A stretch of DNA of 64,000 bases from Streptosporangium sp. NBC_01755 (GCF_035917995.1 NZ_CP109131.1:2418001-2482000), one strand, 5' to 3'. Shown: positions 28,488 to 37,843, counted from the first letter of the stretch. The notes: generated by a model not told the origin, from the letters alone. A program made the numbers and translations.

Positions 28488-30110
28488 ATGCCGGAACAGC
28501 AGATGCGCGTGCTCGCGGACCGTTACGAGCTGATCGCGCCGCTCGGCCGGGGCACGATGGGCACAGTTTGGAAAGCCCATGACCGTTCCCTTGGCCGTGA
28601 GGTCGCGATCAAGGAGATCCGTCAGGAGCCCGGCCTCAGCGAGGCGCAACGCACCGAACTTCGGGAACGGATGATCCGCGAGGGTCGTACGGCCGCCCGC
28701 ATCAGCCATCCCTCGGTGGCCACGGTCCACGACGCCATCATCGAGGACGGCAGCCCCTGGATCATCATGGAGCTCGTACAGGCACGCTCCCTCGAACAGG
28801 TGATCGAGGAGGAGGGGCCGCTCCCGCCCCGCCTGGTCGCCGAGATCGGGGCCGACCTGCTGGGGGCGCTCCGCGCGGCCCACGCCCAGGGAGTGCTGCA
28901 CCGCGACGTCAAGCCCGGCAACGTACTGATCACCGAGAGCGGCCGGGTGGTGCTCACCGACTTCGGCATCGCCAAGGCCGAAGGCGACACGAACCTCACC
29001 AAGACCGGCATGGTGATCGGCTCTCCCGGTTACACCGCGCCCGAGCGGGCCCGCGGCGAGCACAACGGACCCGAGTCGGACCTGTGGTCCCTCGGCGCCA
29101 CGCTGTACTTCGCGGTCGAGGGCCGCCCTGCCTACGAACGGGCCTCGGTGGCGGAGACCCTGGCCGCACTGATGAGCGAGCAGGTCGACCCGCCGACCCA
29201 GGCGGGACCCCTGCGCCCGGTGCTCGAACAACTGCTGGAGAAGGACCACACGGCGCGGCTGACGACCTCCCAGGCGGGCGCGATGCTCCGGGCCGTGGCG
29301 GACACCCCCTCGCACCTCGCGGACTCCATCCCCCCCACCCCCGCGCCGCCCTTCGCACCGTCCCATCCCACCTCGGAGACACCCTTCGGGCAGGACGCGG
29401 CAGAGAACGACAGCGACGACTTTGATGCCGACCGCACCATGGTGGTCATCCGCCCCAGGGACGGCCTGCGCATCCCCGGCGGAACGACGCCCGTCGCGGA
29501 ACCCACCGCCGCCCCTCCCCCTGCCGAGGCTCCCGGCCGCCAGACGGCCTCGCCCTACCCGGACAGCCCGCCCCTCGCGGAGCCGGGCAGGCCGGTCGCC
29601 GGACGGCAGGGCCCTCCCGGTCTCGGGACCCCGGTCGCGCGGGGCCCCGTGGCCGCCGGTCGCGGCCCGGGCGTCTTCAGACGGCAGGGAAACGAGCGCG
29701 GATTCCCCGACAGCGGAAAACCTGATCTTTCCGCCACCCCGCCACACGGCTTCCCCCCGGTCGATCCGGAGTTCGGGGCACCCGTCGCGGAACACCCGGG
29801 AGCCCTCGGCGGCCGCCCGCCGCACAGCCTCCTCCCCGGTGACCGACCCGCCGACGCGGGAACCCCGATCTCCCCGCAACCCTGGCGCCCGCCGGGCCCC
29901 GAGGCGTCCGACGGCGCCTTCGGCCGCTCTTCCGGCCTGGGCACCGACCTGTTCGCGATCGCGGGCCAGAACGCCCAGCCCGTCCCCGGCGCTCCGGGAG
30001 AGCGGAAGGCTCCCTCGCGGAAGCCTCCGATCGGCATCCTCGTCCTCATGGGCGTGGCGGCGATCGCACTGGTAACGATCATGATCCTGGTGGTGGCCGC
30101 CTTCGCCTGA
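28488..30110 (+). CDS. Hanks-type serine/threonine protein kinase, C-terminally membrane-anchored
   Basis: A 540-aa protein. The kinase domain spans about 12-275 and parallels the preceding gene: Gly loop GRGTMGTVW, Lys42, HRDVKPGN (Asp140) and DFG at 158-160. A Pro/Ala-rich linker of about 230 residues leads to one membrane helix at the very end (GILVLMGVAAIALVTIMILV), with only a few residues after it. It is therefore tail-anchored with no outer sensor domain, unlike PknB. The two kinases look like a tandem duplication. Substrates are unknown. Confidence 0.92.
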   Translation: MPEQQMRVLADRYELIAPLGRGTMGTVWKAHDRSLGREVAIKEIRQEPGLSEAQRTELRERMIREGRTAARISHPSVATVHDAIIEDGSPWIIMELVQARSLEQVIEEEGPLPPRLVAEIGADLLGALRAAHAQGVLHRDVKPGNVLITESGRVVLTDFGIAKAEGDTNLTKTGMVIGSPGYTAPERARGEHNGPESDLWSLGATLYFAVEGRPAYERASVAETLAALMSEQVDPPTQAGPLRPVLEQLLEKDHTARLTTSQAGAMLRAVADTPSHLADSIPPTPAPPFAPSHPTSETPFGQDAAENDSDDFDADRTMVVIRPRDGLRIPGGTTPVAEPTAAPPPAEAPGRQTASPYPDSPPLAEPGRPVAGRQGPPGLGTPVARGPVAAGRGPGVFRRQGNERGFPDSGKPDLSATPPHGFPPVDPEFGAPVAEHPGALGGRPPHSLLPGDRPADAGTPISPQPWRPPGPEASDGAFGRSSGLGTDLFAIAGQNAQPVPGAPGERKAPSRKPPIGILVLMGVAAIALVTIMILVVAAFA

Positions 30111-30179
30111 GTACACCCCCCTCCGGTAAGGACCCGTGCCCGCCGGTTTGATTCCCTCCCGAGGACGCAGACTGGACGT

Positions 30180-31592
30180 ATGAGCGAGTATCGGATCGAG
30201 CATGACTCGATGGGCGAGGTGCGGGTGCCTGCGGGCGCGAAGTGGCGGGCGCAGACCCAGCGTGCGGTGGAGAACTTCCCCATCTCCGGGCGCGGGCTGG
30301 AGGTCCCGCACATCTCCGCGCTCGGCCTGATCAAGGCCCTCGCCGCCGAGGTCAACGCCGAACTGGGGGTGCTCGACAAGGAGACGGCACAGGCGATCGC
30401 CGAGGCCGCCACCGACGTCGCGGAGAACGAGTGGGACGGCGAGTTCCCCGTCGACGTCTTCCAGACCGGCTCCGGCACCTCCTCCAACATGAACGCCAAT
30501 GAGGTGATCGCCACCCTCGCCGAGGAGCGGCTGGGGCGCCCCGTCCACCCCAACGACCACGTGAACGCCTCGCAGTCGTCCAACGACGTGTTCCCCACCT
30601 CCATCCACGTCGCCGCCATGACCGAGGTGTCGTACCACCTGATCCCCTCGCTACGGCACCTGGCCACCGCGCTGCGGGACAAGTCCCTGGAGTTCGACGG
30701 CGTGGTGAAGGCGGGACGTACGCACCTGATGGACGCCACCCCGGTCACGCTGGGGCAGGAGTTCGGCGGGTACGCCACGCAGATCGACAATGCCGTCGGG
30801 CGGGTGCGCGGCGCGCTTCCGCACCTCGCCCAGCTGCCCCTGGGCGGTACGGCGGTCGGCACCGGCGTCAACACCCCTCCCGGCTTCGCGGCCAGGGTCA
30901 TCGAGAAGCTACGCGAGGCCACCGGGCTGCCGTTCTCCGAGGCTCCCGACCACTTCGAGGCCCAAGGTGCCCGGGACGCCATCGTGGAGCTCTCCGGTCA
31001 GCTCCGTACGGTCGCGGTATCGCTCAACAAGATCGCCAACGATCTCCGCTGGATGGGGTCCGGCCCCCGGGCGGGGCTGGGCGAGATCAACCTGCCCGAT
31101 CTCCAGCCCGGCTCCTCGATCATGCCGGGCAAGGTCAACCCGGTCGTCCCCGAGGCGGTGACCATGGTCGCCGCCCAGGTCATCGGGAACGACACGGCCA
31201 TCACCTTCTCCGGCGCCTCGGGCACGTTCGAGCTCAACGTGATGCTCCCGGTCATCGCGCGCAACATCCTGGAGTCCGTCCGGCTGCTCGCCAACGCCTC
31301 CCGGCTGCTGGCCGACCGGTGCGTGCACGGCATAACCGCCAACACCGACCGGCTGCGCGAGTACGCGGAGTCCTCGCCGTCGATCGTCACCCCGCTCAAC
31401 CCCTACGTCGGGTACGAGGAGGCCGCCAAGATAGCGAAGCAGGCCCTGGCCGAGCGCAAGACCATCCGCGAGGTCGTCATCGAGCGTGGCCACGTCACCA
31501 ACGGCTCCCTCACCGAGGAACGGCTCGACGACCTGCTCGACGTGCTCTCCATGACCCGGCCTCCGTCCCAGCCTCCGCATGCCACCGTCTGA
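30180..31592 (+). CDS. fumC: fumarate hydratase, class II
   Basis: A 470-aa protein of the fumarase/aspartase superfamily. It has the early motif [14 protein letters not shown], the middle [12 protein letters not shown] and the signature [12 protein letters not shown]. It is the cluster-free, oxygen-stable homotetrameric enzyme of the TCA cycle. It starts 70 bp after the second kinase gene, so cotranscription is possible. The mycobacterial counterpart (Rv1098c) also lies next to glpX. Confidence 0.96.
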   Translation: MSEYRIEHDSMGEVRVPAGAKWRAQTQRAVENFPISGRGLEVPHISALGLIKALAAEVNAELGVLDKETAQAIAEAATDVAENEWDGEFPVDVFQTGSGTSSNMNANEVIATLAEERLGRPVHPNDHVNASQSSNDVFPTSIHVAAMTEVSYHLIPSLRHLATALRDKSLEFDGVVKAGRTHLMDATPVTLGQEFGGYATQIDNAVGRVRGALPHLAQLPLGGTAVGTGVNTPPGFAARVIEKLREATGLPFSEAPDHFEAQGARDAIVELSGQLRTVAVSLNKIANDLRWMGSGPRAGLGEINLPDLQPGSSIMPGKVNPVVPEAVTMVAAQVIGNDTAITFSGASGTFELNVMLPVIARNILESVRLLANASRLLADRCVHGITANTDRLREYAESSPSIVTPLNPYVGYEEAAKIAKQALAERKTIREVVIERGHVTNGSLTEERLDDLLDVLSMTRPPSQPPHATV

Positions 31593-31762
31593 GACACCGC
31601 CCTTCCCTCGGCGGTGGCCGGCCCGGGAGGCTCGTACTCCGGCACGCATCGACATCTCCCCGAACCGGGCGGGAGGGCGGAGTCAGGCCACATATACCGG
31701 GAATGGAGTGTGGGGGTGGGCGACATGGGCTGGGATTCAGGTCATTGCCTAGATTCGGCAGC

Positions 31763-32509
31763 ATGATGGACCTAGCGGGTCGGCGCGCCGTGGTGACCGG
31801 GGCGGGCAGCGGGATCGGGCGCGCCTGCGCGCACCGGCTGGCCGCGGCCGGAGCACACGTGCTGGTGGTCGACATCGACGCCGAGGCCGCGGCCAAGGTC
31901 GCCGCGGAGATCTCGGGGACACCCGTCGTCGCGGACCTGTCGGCACCGGACTTCACCCGGGCGATCCCGCCCGGCACGGACATCCTGGTGAACAACGCGG
32001 GATTCCAGCACGTCGCCCCGATCGAGGAGTTCCCCCCCGAGGTGTTCTCCAAGATACTCAAAGTGATGGTGGAGGCCCCCTTCCTACTGGTCAGGGAGAC
32101 GCTGCCGGGAATGTACGAGCGCGGCTGGGGCCGGATCGTCAACATCTCCTCGGTCCACGGGCTCCGTGCCTCGCCCTACAAGTCCGCGTACGTCACCGCC
32201 AAGCACGCCCTCGAAGGGCTGTCCAAAGTGATCGCCCTGGAGGGCGCCCCGCACGGCGTCACCTCCAACTGCGTCAGCCCCGCCTACGTCCGCACCCCCC
32301 TGGTGGAGAACCAGATCGGCGCCCAGGCCGGGACCCACGGCATCGGCAGGGACGAGGTGGTCGAGCAGATCATGCTCGCCCCCGCCGCCATCAAACGGCT
32401 CATCGAACCCGCGGAGGTAGCCGAACTCGTCGCCTACCTCTGCGGCCCGCACGCCTCCTCCATAACCGGCACCTCCCTCCCCCTCGACGGCGGCTGGACC
32501 GCCCGCTGA
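31763..32509 (+). CDS. 3-hydroxybutyrate dehydrogenase (SDR family)
   Basis: A 248-aa short-chain dehydrogenase. The NAD site is TGAGSGIG near residue 12, with NNAG, catalytic Ser in NISSVHG, and Tyr/Lys in YVTAKHALEG. The stretch VHGLRASPYKSAYVTAKHAL is typical of D-3-hydroxybutyrate dehydrogenases, which oxidise 3-hydroxybutyrate to acetoacetate. The start is ATG 31763 or the adjacent ATG 31766; no Shine-Dalgarno is seen. The downstream GAF/PucR regulator is the likely controller. Confidence 0.85.
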   Translation: MMDLAGRRAVVTGAGSGIGRACAHRLAAAGAHVLVVDIDAEAAAKVAAEISGTPVVADLSAPDFTRAIPPGTDILVNNAGFQHVAPIEEFPPEVFSKILKVMVEAPFLLVRETLPGMYERGWGRIVNISSVHGLRASPYKSAYVTAKHALEGLSKVIALEGAPHGVTSNCVSPAYVRTPLVENQIGAQAGTHGIGRDEVVEQIMLAPAAIKRLIEPAEVAELVAYLCGPHASSITGTSLPLDGGWTAR

Positions 32510-32550
32510 TCCCCATGAGACCGTGCCAACCTCTGAACCGCGACGCGCCG

Positions 32551-32674
32551 ACTGGACTGAGGAGTGCCCGTGAGGCCGCGCCGGTGACTGGACTGAGGAG
32601 TGCCCGTGAGGCCGCGCCGGTGACTGGACTGAGGAGTGCCCGTGAGGCCGCGCCGGTGACTGGACTGAGGAGTG
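32551..32674 (+). repeat. 36-bp tandem repeat carrying a ribosome site and mini-ORF
   Basis: Units start at 32551, 32587 and 32623, with a 16-bp partial unit at 32659. Each full unit contains GAGGAG, a 5-nt gap, and GTGAGGCCGCGCCGGTGA, that is a ribosome site plus a five-codon ORF (MRPRR, stop). The unit also reads through in another frame as a 12-aa repeat in an ORF from 32515. The repeats fill the leader of the regulator gene at 32769. Confidence 0.85.
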
Positions 32675-32678
32675 AAGG

Positions 32679-32838
32679 AGCGAAGCGGATGAACGACGAG
32701 GGAAGGAGCCGGATCCCAGCGGCCGAACCGCGACGCGCCAGCGTCGCCAACAACACAGAGCGAAGCGGATGAACGACGAGGGAAGGAGCCGGATCCCAGC
32801 GGCCGAACCGCGACGCGCCAGCGTCGCCAACAACACAG
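32679..32838 (+). repeat. 80-bp tandem duplication covering the regulator start
   Basis: Bases 32679-32758 are repeated at 32759-32838. Both copies contain GCGGATGAACGACGAGG, the start of the regulator, plus its first 22 codons. The length is not a multiple of three, so the first copy reads out of frame with the second. Confidence 0.9.
32689..32772 (+). CDS. 27-codon leader ORF overlapping the regulator start
   Basis: ATG 32689 has AAGGAG 8 nt upstream. The frame encodes the same N-terminus as the regulator (MNDEGRSRIPAAEPRRASV...) but ends ERSG, with its TGA overlapping the regulator ATG (ATGA at 32769-32772). The second start lacks a good ribosome site, so translation of the regulator may depend on coupling to this ORF. 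It was created by the 80-bp duplication. Confidence 0.45.
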   Translation: MNDEGRSRIPAAEPRRASVANNTERSG

Positions 32839-34823
32839 TCTTTCTTGAGCTGCTGGCCAGGGAGGCGTCCGCCGTCGAGTTCGAGGGCCCCGTTCTCGCG
32901 GCGAGGAGCGGCGGGGTCGGCGCGGAGGCGCTGGCCGAGCTGGAGGAGGCCAAGCTCACCGCGTTGAGGGTACGGGCGCTGCTGCGGCGCAGGGCGAAGC
33001 GTGAGGCGGAGCTGTCCGCGCTGTTCGACACGGCGGGCGACCTCGCGGGACTGCGGGATCTGGACGCCGTCCTGGAGGCCATCGTGCACCGGGCCAGGCA
33101 GTTGCTCGGGACCGATGCCGCCTACATGACGCTGCACGACCCCGAGCGAGGCGACACCTGGATGCGGGTGACCGACGGCTCGGTCTCGGCGAATTTCCGG
33201 GCGCTACGGCTGCCCATGGGCGCGGGTCTCGGCGGGCTGGTGGCCCAGACCGCCACCCCGTACTCGACCGCCGACTACTTCGCCGACGCGCGCTTCCGGC
33301 ACAAGACCGACATCGACGACGCGGTGCTTGAGGAGGGGCTGGTCGCCATCCTCGGCGTACCGCTCAAGCTGGGCACCCGGGTGATCGGGGTGTTGTTCGC
33401 GGCCAACCGGAGCGTGCGGCCCTTCACCCAGGACGAGGTCGTGCTGCTGGGTTCACTGGCCGCGCACGCGGCGGTGGCGATCGACAACGCCCGGCTGCTG
33501 CAGGAGACCAGGAACGCGCTGGAGGAGCTCAGCGAGGCCAGCCGGCAGGTGAACGCGCACAGCCAGGCCGTGGAACGCGCGGCTCTCGCGCACGACCGGA
33601 TGACCGGTCTGGTGCTGCGCGGCGGCGGGATCGAAGACGTGGCGGCGGTGGTGACGGAGGTGCTCGGCGGTTCGCTGACGGTGCTCGACGGCGCCGGGCG
33701 CCCGATCGCCGGGGACGCGAGCGTGCTGGAGGGCACGCTGGACGAGGAGACGCTCGACCAGACGGAATCCGAGCAGAGATCCGCACCGAGATCCGCACGA
33801 CGGTCGGCGCGGAAACCGGCGCGGGGGGCCGGCGCCGGGCGGGAGGAGGGCGCCGGGCAGTCGCCGCGGAAGGCGGCGGACGTGATCGCGGACGCCGCGC
33901 GGTCGTCGAGGACGCTCGGGCGCACCGTGTGGCGGGGGAACCTGCTGGTCGCCTCGGTGGATGTGGGAGCGGAACCGCTGTGCACGCTGGTGTTGCGCAA
34001 CGGCGGCCAGACGTCGGACGCCGATCATCGCATCCTGGAACGGGCCGCGCTGGTCACCGCGTTGCTACTGCTGTTCCGGCGTACGGTGGCCGAGGCGGAG
34101 GGCCGGGTCAGGGGTGAGCTGCTCGACGACCTGATCTCGCGGCCCGCCCTCGACGGCCTGGCCGACCGTGCCCGGCGGGTGGGCGTGAACCTGGACGCCG
34201 ACCACGTGGTGGTCGTGGTCCGCCACGGCGGCGGGCGGGAGCGGGCCGCGTTCTGGGCGTCCTCCCAGGCGGCCCTGCACCACGGCCTCGCCGCCCAGCG
34301 TGGCGACGAGGTGGTCCTGCTGCTGCCGGGGGACCGGCCCGGCCCTCTGGCGAAGCGGGTGGCGACCGAACTGAGCGCCTCGCTGGGCCAGCCGGCCACG
34401 GCGGGCGCCGGAGGGCCCGTACGCGGCGCCGCGGCGGTGGCCGCGGGGCACCGGGAGGCGCAGCGCTGCGCCGACGCCCTGGTGGCCCTGGGGCGGGCCG
34501 GAGACGGTGCCGACGCCAGGGAGCTCGGCTTCGTCGGACTGCTGGTCGGTGAGGGACGCGACATCGGGGCGTTCGTCACCTCGACGCTCGGCCCGGTGAT
34601 CGACTATGACGCCCGCAAGGGCACCACGCTGGTGCGGACGCTCACCGCGTACTTCGGCGGGGGCGGCTCACTGTCGCGTACGAGCGAGGCCCTGCACATC
34701 CATGTCAACACGGTCACCCAGCGCCTGGATCGGATCAGCCGACTCCTCGGCGACGACTGGCAGGCCCCCGACCGTGCCCTGGAGATCCAACTCGCCCTCC
34801 GCCTGCACCGCCTCAGCGGCTGA
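32769..34823 (+). CDS. GAF-domain PucR-type transcription regulator
   Basis: A 684-aa protein. Helical N-terminus to about 95; GAF domain about 100-235 (LLGTDAAYMTL ... GVLFAANRSVRPFT); a linker with a coiled coil; a low-complexity Arg/Ala patch near 340-365; a GGDEF-like PucR middle; and a C-terminal PucR helix-turn-helix about 610-680 (LTAYFGGGGSLSRTSEALHI). This is the layout of PucR/CdaR-like activators. Its place directly downstream of the 3-hydroxybutyrate dehydrogenase gene suggests control of ketone-body use. ATG 32769 is the in-frame start, but see the leader ORF. Confidence 0.88.
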   Translation: MNDEGRSRIPAAEPRRASVANNTVFLELLAREASAVEFEGPVLAARSGGVGAEALAELEEAKLTALRVRALLRRRAKREAELSALFDTAGDLAGLRDLDAVLEAIVHRARQLLGTDAAYMTLHDPERGDTWMRVTDGSVSANFRALRLPMGAGLGGLVAQTATPYSTADYFADARFRHKTDIDDAVLEEGLVAILGVPLKLGTRVIGVLFAANRSVRPFTQDEVVLLGSLAAHAAVAIDNARLLQETRNALEELSEASRQVNAHSQAVERAALAHDRMTGLVLRGGGIEDVAAVVTEVLGGSLTVLDGAGRPIAGDASVLEGTLDEETLDQTESEQRSAPRSARRSARKPARGAGAGREEGAGQSPRKAADVIADAARSSRTLGRTVWRGNLLVASVDVGAEPLCTLVLRNGGQTSDADHRILERAALVTALLLLFRRTVAEAEGRVRGELLDDLISRPALDGLADRARRVGVNLDADHVVVVVRHGGGRERAAFWASSQAALHHGLAAQRGDEVVLLLPGDRPGPLAKRVATELSASLGQPATAGAGGPVRGAAAVAAGHREAQRCADALVALGRAGDGADARELGFVGLLVGEGRDIGAFVTSTLGPVIDYDARKGTTLVRTLTAYFGGGGSLSRTSEALHIHVNTVTQRLDRISRLLGDDWQAPDRALEIQLALRLHRLSG

Positions 34824-34836
34824 CACCGTTTCAAAC

Positions 34837-34935
34837 ACCGGAACCGTAAACCGGAACCGTAAACCTGCCGGGTGAACCGGAACCGTAAACCTGCCGGGTG
34901 AACCGGAACCGTAAACCTGCCGGGTGAACCCGGCA
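34837..34935. repeat. 26-bp tandem repeats ending in a hairpin
   Basis: The unit CCGGAACCGTAAACCTGCCG (plus 6 bp) starts at 34850, 34876 and 34902, with a half unit at 34837. The last unit runs into CTGCCGGG-TGAA-CCCGGCAG (34916-34935), an 8-bp stem. The array lies between convergent genes and probably acts as a terminator for one or both. The rest of the gap (34936-35080) shows nothing else. Confidence 0.8.
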
Positions 34936-35080
34936 GTCCTCTCGCCGAACATGAGAGCCGGGGGGAGCGCGGGCAGAGCCCGCCGCCGGGCGCGACCCTG
35001 CCGAGGCCTTCGGGCGACGACCTGCCCAACGAGTGCCGGCCGGGTGCCTGAGGCGGCTGTCGCGGTACGGATGACCGGCC

Positions 35081-37057
35081 TCAGTTGAGCATGTAGCGCC
35101 GCTGCACGGTCCTGGTGACCCGGACCGCGTTCCTGACCCACGGTATCCGCAGTGCGAGGCGTTTCAGCAGCGGGTACCAGGGCTCGGGAGGCCGGACCGC
35201 GGCGGATTTGAGGATCTCCACTCGCCCGCCGCGGTTCATCTCCATCTTGAAGCGGAGCCCGGTCTCCTTGCCGTCCACCCGCAGGAAGGGCGCCCAGACG
35301 CCCGGCGCGAGGAACCCCTCCCGGTACGCCAGCCGGGTCGGGATCTTGGCGATCAGCCGCCCGGCGAGCTGCCCGGGGACGCCCGGCTCGACCAGGGCGG
35401 GCGCGGTGACCTCGCGTTTCCTGCCCATGGTCTGGCGAAGCACCAGCTCCACGGGCGGCCCCCCGCTCGGTGGCACGTACGGCACGGGCACGACCACGAA
35501 GACGTGCTTGCGCTGCCTGATGACCGTCGTACCCGGCGAGACCAGGACTATCGACTCGGAGAACGAGCGGGGCTCCACGCAGATCCCCAGCTCTCCCCTG
35601 TCGGACCACCAGGGGACGACCAGCCGCTTGGAGTAGTCGGCGACCACCCCGGTGCAGTTCAGCGGTGACCCGGTCACCCGGGTGCGGGCCTGCTGAGCCC
35701 CCCCGTACATGCGCACGTGGATCTCCCAGAGTCCCGGCGGCAGCGGGCCGTCCACGGCCACCGAGTCGACGTCCAGCCGGGCCGTGCCGGTGACCTGGAG
35801 CCTGACCCCGTTGCGGTGACGGCAGCGGATCATCGAGCACTCCACGGGCAGGAAGTAGACGCCCCCGGTTTCCTCGTGCCTGATGTAGACCTCGAACCGC
35901 GCCCTGGCCGCCGCCTGGCTGACATCGGCCATCTCGGGTGGGAGGCGGAGCCCGTCGAGGGGGACCGGAGGCTCCCAGAGCAGGCCGTCCTCTCCGTAGG
36001 GAATGAAGCGCATCGGGGTGCCGTCCGCCTGCATGATCTCCACGGTCAGCCCCATGGTGAACACGCCGTCGTCCCAGACGACGTCCATCAGGTCGGCCTG
36101 GAGGTGGATACCGCGGGAGGCTCCGGCCAGCATGACGAGCTGGTCGAGCCTTCCCGCCCGCAGTAGCGCGGCACGGGCCCGCAACTGCACCGGCAGCAGA
36201 GGGTCAAGGCGCGGGGGGAAGCGCTGGACCACCAGTTCGCGCAGGGTCGTGAAGGTGGCCGCCCTGCCCAGAGAGGAGGTGGCGAACATGCCCCCGCCGA
36301 GCCGTCGCAGCACAGCGGTGCGGAACCACTGGGCGTACATCCGGTCGCGGCGGCGGCCCTCCGGGACCTCGTCGTCGATGATGTCGAGCAGCTCGCGCAG
36401 CTCGGCGGCCCAGACGTACGGGTCCTCCTCCGGCTCGGGCCGCTCGGTGACGTGACAGCAGATCTGGTCGGCCATGACCACGATGATCTTGGCTCGCAGG
36501 TAGGCGCGGACGACGAAGGCCTGCTCGGCCAGGCGCCCGCCGGGGTCGGAGAAGTTCAGCGCCTCGTCGTCGAGAAAGGCCCGGCGGAAGAGTTTGTGCG
36601 GGGTGAGCAGGGTGAGCAACCGGTCCTTGACGACGTCGGCACGCTCACGGTTGGCGTCGAAGACCGGGGAGGGCGGCTTCTGGTCGTCGACCAGCCGCCC
36701 GACGAGGATGTCGGCCTCGGTCTCCACGGCACGCCGGTACATCAGTTCCAGCGCCATCCGTTCCAGACGGTCGGTCTGGCCGAGCATGTAGATGTAGTCG
36801 CCCCTGGCCACCATGAGGGCGACGTTGCGGCCGCGCATCGGCGAACCGGTCCGCTCCAGGTGAAGCACCTTGACGTTCGATCGCGCCGTGGCCACGGCGT
36901 CGAGGCGCTGCCGGGTCCCGTCGTCGGAGCCGTCGTCGGCGAAGATCACCTCGTAGTCCTCGGAGGCCATCGACTGTTCCAGCACCGACCGGATACAGGC
37001 GTCGGCGCCATCACCGGGGTTGTGCACCGGCACTACCACGCTGACCTTCACATCCAT
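35081..37057 (-). CDS. family 2 glycosyltransferase with a long C-terminal extension
   Basis: A 658-aa cytoplasmic protein. The GT-A fold occupies about 1-230, starting VSVVVPVHNPGDGADACI with the nucleotide motif FADDGSDDGTR. Where most family 2 enzymes have a DxD metal motif after the glycine loop, this has YMLGQTDRLERMAL. The remaining 430 residues are beta-rich and resemble the accessory region of wall teichoic-acid-type transferases. ATG 37057 opens the fold directly. The acceptor is unknown; an exported wall polymer is likely given the neighbouring wall gene. Confidence 0.8.
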   Translation of the reverse strand: MDVKVSVVVPVHNPGDGADACIRSVLEQSMASEDYEVIFADDGSDDGTRQRLDAVATARSNVKVLHLERTGSPMRGRNVALMVARGDYIYMLGQTDRLERMALELMYRRAVETEADILVGRLVDDQKPPSPVFDANRERADVVKDRLLTLLTPHKLFRRAFLDDEALNFSDPGGRLAEQAFVVRAYLRAKIIVVMADQICCHVTERPEPEEDPYVWAAELRELLDIIDDEVPEGRRRDRMYAQWFRTAVLRRLGGGMFATSSLGRAATFTTLRELVVQRFPPRLDPLLPVQLRARAALLRAGRLDQLVMLAGASRGIHLQADLMDVVWDDGVFTMGLTVEIMQADGTPMRFIPYGEDGLLWEPPVPLDGLRLPPEMADVSQAAARARFEVYIRHEETGGVYFLPVECSMIRCRHRNGVRLQVTGTARLDVDSVAVDGPLPPGLWEIHVRMYGGAQQARTRVTGSPLNCTGVVADYSKRLVVPWWSDRGELGICVEPRSFSESIVLVSPGTTVIRQRKHVFVVVPVPYVPPSGGPPVELVLRQTMGRKREVTAPALVEPGVPGQLAGRLIAKIPTRLAYREGFLAPGVWAPFLRVDGKETGLRFKMEMNRGGRVEILKSAAVRPPEPWYPLLKRLALRIPWVRNAVRVTRTVQRRYMLN

Positions 37058-37117
37058 GCGGCCAAGGGTGCGATGCCCAGGGCCGGGAGGCGGTCAGACT
37101 TGCCGAGTTCTGGTCTC

Positions 37118-37843
37118 TCAGTACCAGCCTTTGGCCTGGGAATGGGCCCAGGCCCCGCAGGGCGTGCCGTAGCGGCCCTTGATGTAGGTGAGCCCCCACT
37201 CGATCTGGGTGGCCGGGTTGGTCTGCCAGTCGCTTCCCGAGCTGGCCATCTTGTGGCCGGGGAGGGACTGGGGGATGCCGTAGGCGCCGCTGGAGGTGTT
37301 CATGGCGCGCTCGTTCCAGCCGCTCTCCTTCATCCAGAGCTTCTCCAGGCAGCCCCACTGGTCGGCCCAGCCGCGGGACTCCAGCATCTGCTTGCCCAGT
37401 GCCCTGTTGCCGGTCGGGTTGGCGGTGCCGGGGGGAAGCCGCTGCGGGTTGAACCCGCCACCGCCCGGCGCCTCGTCAACGATCTTGACCGGGTTGAGCA
37501 CCTTGCGGTTCTCCCGCTCGGCGGCGATCTTTTGGGCCTTGAGCGCCTGGGCGGCCTGGGCCTTCAGCATGTCGGACTCCAGGTCGGAGCCGAACGGGTC
37601 GGAGCCGAGCATCTGCGCCATCTCGTCCAGGCTGAGCGGCTGCGCCGGTGGCGCCGAGGCGTTCTGGATCGCGGTGTAGGCGGTGAAGGCTCCACCACCC
37701 ACCACGACCACGAGCACGGTGCCCAGGATCAGGACACGCTTGGGAGTCAACCGGCCTGGCCCCTTCGTCCGGGCCGTTCTGCGGTTCGCACGGCGAGCGC
37801 GGGGCGCCGAGCGGTCCTTCAGTTGCTGTGATCCTGGACTCAC
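37118..37843 (-). CDS. membrane-anchored lysozyme-like (aggregation-promoting factor type) wall protein
   Basis: A 241-aa protein. Basic N-terminus, one membrane helix (about 36-57), a helical Ala/Lys-rich stalk (about 70-115), then a C-terminal domain from about 145 with ALGKQMLESRGWADQWGCLE, followed by LWMKESGWNERA and SGAYGIPQSLPG. This is the APF/transglycosylase-like domain, with the catalytic-type Glu in KESGW. It should act on peptidoglycan outside the membrane. The start is GTG 37843. The 300-bp gap to the response regulator is a divergent promoter region. Confidence 0.8.
   Translation of the reverse strand: MSPGSQQLKDRSAPRARRANRRTARTKGPGRLTPKRVLILGTVLVVVVGGGAFTAYTAIQNASAPPAQPLSLDEMAQMLGSDPFGSDLESDMLKAQAAQALKAQKIAAERENRKVLNPVKIVDEAPGGGGFNPQRLPPGTANPTGNRALGKQMLESRGWADQWGCLEKLWMKESGWNERAMNTSSGAYGIPQSLPGHKMASSGSDWQTNPATQIEWGLTYIKGRYGTPCGAWAHSQAKGWY

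Noticed and set aside
32551..32674. CRISPR-like 36-bp repeats
   Set aside because: The period equals the unit length, so there are no spacers; the units read as ribosome site plus mini-ORF.
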